A stretch of 64,000 bases of DNA from G963556115 sp963666605 (GTDB lineage: Bacteria; Planctomycetota; SZUA-567): assembly GCA_965140405.1 (NCBI GenBank), contig OZ223208.1, positions 1,736,001-1,800,000 on the forward strand, given 5' to 3'. How positions within the stretch are numbered: position 1 is the first letter of the stretch; each line of letters opens with the position of its first letter. Shown piece after piece: positions 61,081-64,000 of this stretch. The notes below the pieces were generated by a model, which did not search any database, had not been told where the DNA came from, and was given only the letters and a program-made list of their open reading frames with translations. Made by a program: the position numbers and the translations under genes.

Positions 61081-61878
61081 GTGAGGGGTGTCTTGAAGAC
61101 AATTGCATTTATGAATCAGAAGGGTGGCGTTGGAAAGACAACGACTACCGTGAGTGTAGGATCATTTCTTGCCAGTGAGTATGGTAAGAAGGTCTTGCTA
61201 GTAGACCTAGACCCTCAGGGGAATCTCTCTGACCATGTAGGGATAGACCCAAATACAACAGAAAAATCTGTCTATAATGTCCTTGTTGAGGATATGCCGG
61301 TTTCAGAAGCTATTCAACATGTTTGCGGTATGGATGTACTACCTGCAAATATTGATCTGTCTGCTGCTGAAGTCGAGCTTGTGAATATGATGAGTCGTGA
61401 AGTACGTCTGAAAAATTCTATATCAGAAGTTGCTGAAAATTATGACTACATACTTCTGGATTGTCCGCCAAGTTTAGGGTTGCTAACGGTCTCAGGGCTT
61501 TCTTTTGCTTCAGAGGTAATAGTGCCTATGCAGGCAGAATATCTAGCACTAAGAGGGCTTTCGCAGCTTGTACACACTATTGATCTCGTAAGGGGGCATT
61601 TAAATCCTGAATTATACGTGAGTGGGGTCGTCTTCTGTATGTTTGACGGCAGAACTATACTTGCACAGAGCGTTAGAGATGAGGTTGAGTCATATTTCCC
61701 TGATAAAGTGTACTCGGCTGGAGTAAGAAAGAACATTCGCCTTGCTGAAGCTCCGAGTTATGGTCTGCCTGTCGGACTATATGACTCAAGCTGTAAGGGG
61801 AGTGATGATTACCGTGCTATAACCGAAGAGTTTTTAATTAGACATGGTGAAGAGCCAAAAAAAAAACTTCAAGCATAA
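61081..61878 (+). CDS. parA: ParA/Soj-type chromosome-partitioning ATPase
   Basis: 265 residues. The deviant Walker A is NQKGGVGKTTTTVS, with DLDPQGNLSDHVG and LDCPPSLG. The GTG at 61081 gives MRGVLKTIAF; a TTG at 61093 (KTIAF, typical ParA start) has GAGGGG just ahead and is an alternative. The gene ends with an A10 tract (61857-61866) and a short tail KKKLQA. A one-base backward slip there would continue into the next ORF without a stop. No parB is adjacent, which is unusual for chromosomal parA. Confidence 0.9.
   Translation: MRGVLKTIAFMNQKGGVGKTTTTVSVGSFLASEYGKKVLLVDLDPQGNLSDHVGIDPNTTEKSVYNVLVEDMPVSEAIQHVCGMDVLPANIDLSAAEVELVNMMSREVRLKNSISEVAENYDYILLDCPPSLGLLTVSGLSFASEVIVPMQAEYLALRGLSQLVHTIDLVRGHLNPELYVSGVVFCMFDGRTILAQSVRDEVESYFPDKVYSAGVRKNIRLAEAPSYGLPVGLYDSSCKGSDDYRAITEEFLIRHGEEPKKKLQA
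61857..61866 (+). other. A10 slippery tract at the 3' end of parA
   Basis: Ten consecutive A lie four codons before the parA stop. The -1 frame from this tract is open through 62222, joining the ORF at 61908. Such tracts allow ribosomal or polymerase slippage, and are also frequent sequencing-error sites. Confidence 0.6.
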
Positions 61879-61907
61879 AGGTAACTAATCCTGTTAAGAA
61901 AGGCGGG

Positions 61908-62222
61908 TTGGGTATTCCGACTGATAAGGAGTCTTTAGATGTTGTCGTTACTTATGAATTTGATGTAGATGAAGTAGAAGAATCTACTGAGATTTTCGAA
62001 GAACCTCCTCAAATTCTTCCAGGCCTTTCTGAAATTACGCATGAAATCCCTACGGATAAGTTGGCTGAAAAAAATGCTGAGAAGCATAAGTCTCTAAATG
62101 TTAGTAAAAATGGTGACTCAAAGCCTTCCTGCGAAATTAATAAACCTATCACGAAAAGGGGACCGCAGGCTGAAAAAGAGTTGCCGCCTGTTATTCATCC
62201 TCTATGGAAGGGTGATAATTAG
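61908..62222 (+). CDS. Hypothetical acidic protein, or C-terminal extension of ParA
   Basis: 104 residues if started at TTG 61908 (weak AAAGG upstream). The open frame extends back without a stop or ATG to the A10 tract in parA. It is acidic in the first half (FDVDEVEESTEIFEEPPQILPGLSEI) and ends basic-polar with PPVIHPLWKGDN. No domain is recognised and it looks disordered. It may be a separate protein translated after parA, or a tail fused to ParA by slippage or by an unrecognised indel. The lack of a good start favours the fusion. Confidence 0.55.
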   Translation: MGIPTDKESLDVVVTYEFDVDEVEESTEIFEEPPQILPGLSEITHEIPTDKLAEKNAEKHKSLNVSKNGDSKPSCEINKPITKRGPQAEKELPPVIHPLWKGDN

Positions 62223-62806
62223 GTGGTTATCGCGCCTTTTTACATCTACTTTGGTTACTACCAGTTGCTTTTTTATTTCTCATAAGTTACCAACTTTTCC
62301 ACTATTATTAGCCTTATATATATTCTTTCTTCATAAATAATAAAGCTATTGTGCTAAGTAATGAGATAACTTCTAAATAGTATTCTCAAACGAACAAGCA
62401 TATTAGGCTGACCTACCTTTTAACAATCTTCTATATACTGATTCAAATTATGTTGGTAAATGATGAATTATTATATCTACTGGTGATGCAAATCATGTTT
62501 GCTATATTATCACTTATTTGCAAAATATTCTGTACAGCTCAACGGGGATATGTTTTTCAGATTTTATACTGCAAGGTAAAAATGAGTTCGGGTGAGATTC
62601 ATTTGCTATTGTTCCTAGACTGTTTTTGGTACCTGTATTATATTCTTCTTTGTATGATTTAAGTAACTAGCTGAATCTCTATTGGTGGTAAAATACCCTA
62701 TATAATATGGACGTTGCATCTTTTGGATTAATACCTCTCATTGTGTCTAGGTAAGTCTTTGTAAGGGAGCTATTGACCTATAGATTAATTAATGTAGAAT
62801 TATTTT
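62223..62806. other. Intergenic region without a supported gene
   Basis: About 580 bases. One 70-codon open frame (62450-62662) gives a Leu/Ile/Cys-rich sequence without a ribosome site and is not accepted as a gene. No strong hairpin is visible. Confidence 0.5.
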
Positions 62807-63280
62807 ATGTTTTTCATATTAGCTACATTATTCATTCTGATACCTGTAGTAGAATTGAGGATCCTCTGGAGCCTTGGGGAGAGTATTGGAATAATGGAAA
62901 CCATTCTTATTGTAGTGCTTACAGGTGTTGTTGGAGCTCAACTTGCTAGAAGCCAAGGAATAAAAGTATTAAATTCTATAAATTCAGAGCTTCAGTCTGG
63001 TAAAATGCCAGCAGATTCCTTGCTTTCGGCTGCTCTTGTACTTGTTGGAGGTGTGCTACTGCTTACACCAGGTATCCTGACAGATATGTTTGGCTTATGT
63101 CTTCTTATCCCACCTTTTAGGGCAGGTATTGCTGCATTATTAAAGAAATACTTCAAATCTCATTTCAATGTGATAAATGTTAACTCCTTCAACTCAAATG
63201 CTGGTTCTGGATTTTCTAGTCAGCGTGAAGAGGAAATTGTCGAAGTAGATGCCGTTGAGATAGAAGATGATGATGAATAA
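62807..63280 (+). CDS. fxsA: FxsA-family membrane protein
   Basis: A 157-residue protein with the FxsA pattern: FILIPVVELRILWSLGESIGIMETILIVVLTGVVGAQLARSQG, then LVLVGGVLLLTPGILTDMFGLCLLIPPFR. Four membrane segments and a charged acidic tail (EIVEVDAVEIEDDDE). FxsA was named for relieving F-plasmid exclusion of phage T7; its usual job is not known. It starts at ATG 62807 and lies 35 bases before pgsA. Confidence 0.88.
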   Translation: MFFILATLFILIPVVELRILWSLGESIGIMETILIVVLTGVVGAQLARSQGIKVLNSINSELQSGKMPADSLLSAALVLVGGVLLLTPGILTDMFGLCLLIPPFRAGIAALLKKYFKSHFNVINVNSFNSNAGSGFSSQREEEIVEVDAVEIEDDDE

Positions 63281-63315
63281 TTAATGATTTATTAACCTTG
63301 TATGGATAACGCTCG

Positions 63316-63936
63316 ATGGATAAAAGTATATATAATCTCCCTAATGCATTGACAATTTTTAGGTTTCCTGCTGGTCTCGCTCTATTGTGGCTATTGATGC
63401 AGTATAATACCCCTGAAGTAGGTAATGTTGGTAAAGGGTGGGTCTCTATTCTTATCACCGTATTTGCAATACTTGCCTTTTTATCTGATTTTTATGATGG
63501 CAAATTGGCTCGAAAATACGGGATAGTCACAAATTTTGGCAAGATGCTTGATCCTGTAGCTGATAGTATGCTCTTTACCCTACTTATGCTAGGTGTGGCA
63601 ATGTCGCCAAGGTTTGATGTACCTATCTGGTTTACTGTAATTATGCTATACCGAGAAGCTGGTGTGCAGATAATGCGTCGTTACGCAGCTGTTGGTGGAG
63701 TTGTCCTTATGGCTGGTTGGGCTGGTAAGGCCAAAATGTTTGTCCAGTGTATTGGTATGGGTGCATTGGCTATCTTGTTATTTATTGACGATATGAACAT
63801 TCTTTCTGTTACTGATACTGTACTCTCTGAATTTGCTTGGTGGGCCTCTGCTCTATCGGCAATTGTGGGTTTGATAAGCCTCGTACTCTATATCAAACAA
63901 CTTCCAGAGATGATGAAGGAACAAGCAGGGAAATAG
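63316..63936 (+). CDS. pgsA: CDP-diacylglycerol--glycerol-3-phosphate phosphatidyltransferase
   Basis: A 206-residue membrane enzyme that makes phosphatidylglycerol phosphate. The CDP-alcohol phosphotransferase motif is complete in YDGKLARKYG...FGKMLDPVADS (D-G-x2-A-R...G-x3-D-x3-D). N-terminal NLPNALTIFRFPAGLALL is typical. About five to six membrane segments. It probably shares a transcript with fxsA and continues towards the gene beginning at 63973. Confidence 0.93.
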   Translation: MDKSIYNLPNALTIFRFPAGLALLWLLMQYNTPEVGNVGKGWVSILITVFAILAFLSDFYDGKLARKYGIVTNFGKMLDPVADSMLFTLLMLGVAMSPRFDVPIWFTVIMLYREAGVQIMRRYAAVGGVVLMAGWAGKAKMFVQCIGMGALAILLFIDDMNILSVTDTVLSEFAWWASALSAIVGLISLVLYIKQLPEMMKEQAGK

Positions 63937-63972
63937 TTCTATTCAGAGCAATTTTTCTTCTGAAAGGTCAGC

Positions 63973-64000
63973 ATGAGTGACGTGAATAGACCCTTAGTAA
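63973..64000 (+). CDS. Start of an unidentified gene (runs off the window)
   Basis: ATG at 63973 with AAAGG five bases before it opens a frame reading MSDVNRPLV to the window end, 36 bases after pgsA. Too short to identify; a co-transcribed gene is likely. Confidence 0.5.

Noticed and set aside
62450..62662. 70-codon plus-strand frame in the parA-fxsA gap
   Set aside because: Leu/Ile/Cys-rich composition typical of translated AT-rich non-coding DNA, no ribosome site, no recognisable domain.
1..64000. CRISPR array, rRNA operon or complete insertion sequence
   Set aside because: No regularly spaced repeats, no 16S/23S-like stretches and no transposase gene were seen anywhere in the window.

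Overview
This is an AT-rich bacterial chromosome segment. Genes run in short blocks on both strands, often separated by strong hairpin terminators, and many starts are TTG or GTG behind a good Shine-Dalgarno. The gene content points to an anaerobe with a diderm-type cell plan: reverse rubrerythrin beside a Fur/PerR regulator, several radical SAM enzymes, 4Fe-4S MinD-like ATPases with NifX-like proteins, a PPi-type phosphofructokinase, sigma-54 regulation and lipoproteins. I cannot fix the phylum from sequence alone. Two-component, c-di-GMP, FHA and Ser/Thr-kinase signalling suggest a free-living, signalling-rich lineage.

Layout: 1-4.7 kb holds the start of a CheA-type kinase, a CheX-receiver protein, an NhaD-like antiporter behind an EIIA-CBS protein, and a DUF151 nuclease. 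4.8-11 kb holds an FHA-GAF protein with a degenerate HD domain, ilvE, a receiver-HD-GYP phosphodiesterase, murD and a CPBP protease. 11.1-18.4 kb holds tRNA-Leu, fur/perR, rubrerythrin, upp-uraA, an apgM gene broken by two single-base insertions, and a B12-type radical SAM gene. 18.5-20.2 kb is a decayed integration scar downstream of tRNA-Thr, with a tyrosine-recombinase remnant, one intact hypothetical gene and a Sel1 remnant. 20.3-27 kb holds a cytosolic CheA-like kinase and a sulfur/iron-sulfur group (siroheme reductase-like, Mrp, IscU-like, paired YedE halves). 27.5-32.8 kb holds a hypothetical gene with a repetitive basic tail and an iclR-tctCBA transport operon.

32.9-37.7 kb is the most distinctive block. 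A sigma-54 enhancer-binding regulator faces a good -24/-12 promoter and an operon of two ferredoxin-containing MinD-like ATPases with three NifX-family proteins. This closely matches the anaerobe-specific orange protein (ORP) cluster known from Desulfovibrio. One NifX-like protein ends in a Gly/Asn-rich tail that could also be translated from its own internal start. A related 52-residue CCGR mini-protein lies 4.5 kb further on, after a membrane TPR gene.

39.8-64 kb is mostly housekeeping: glycerate kinase, TIGR01212 radical SAM, aspartase, sigma/anti-sigma with divergent lipoproteins, rsmA, a GT2-GtrA glycosyltransferase, phosphofructokinase, bioA-bioD, xth, a Ser/Thr kinase, gnd-rsmJ, a parA gene with an A10 tract leading into a downstream ORF, fxsA and pgsA. 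Remnants of sdaA (41.4 kb) and a methyltransferase (50 kb) show continuing gene decay.
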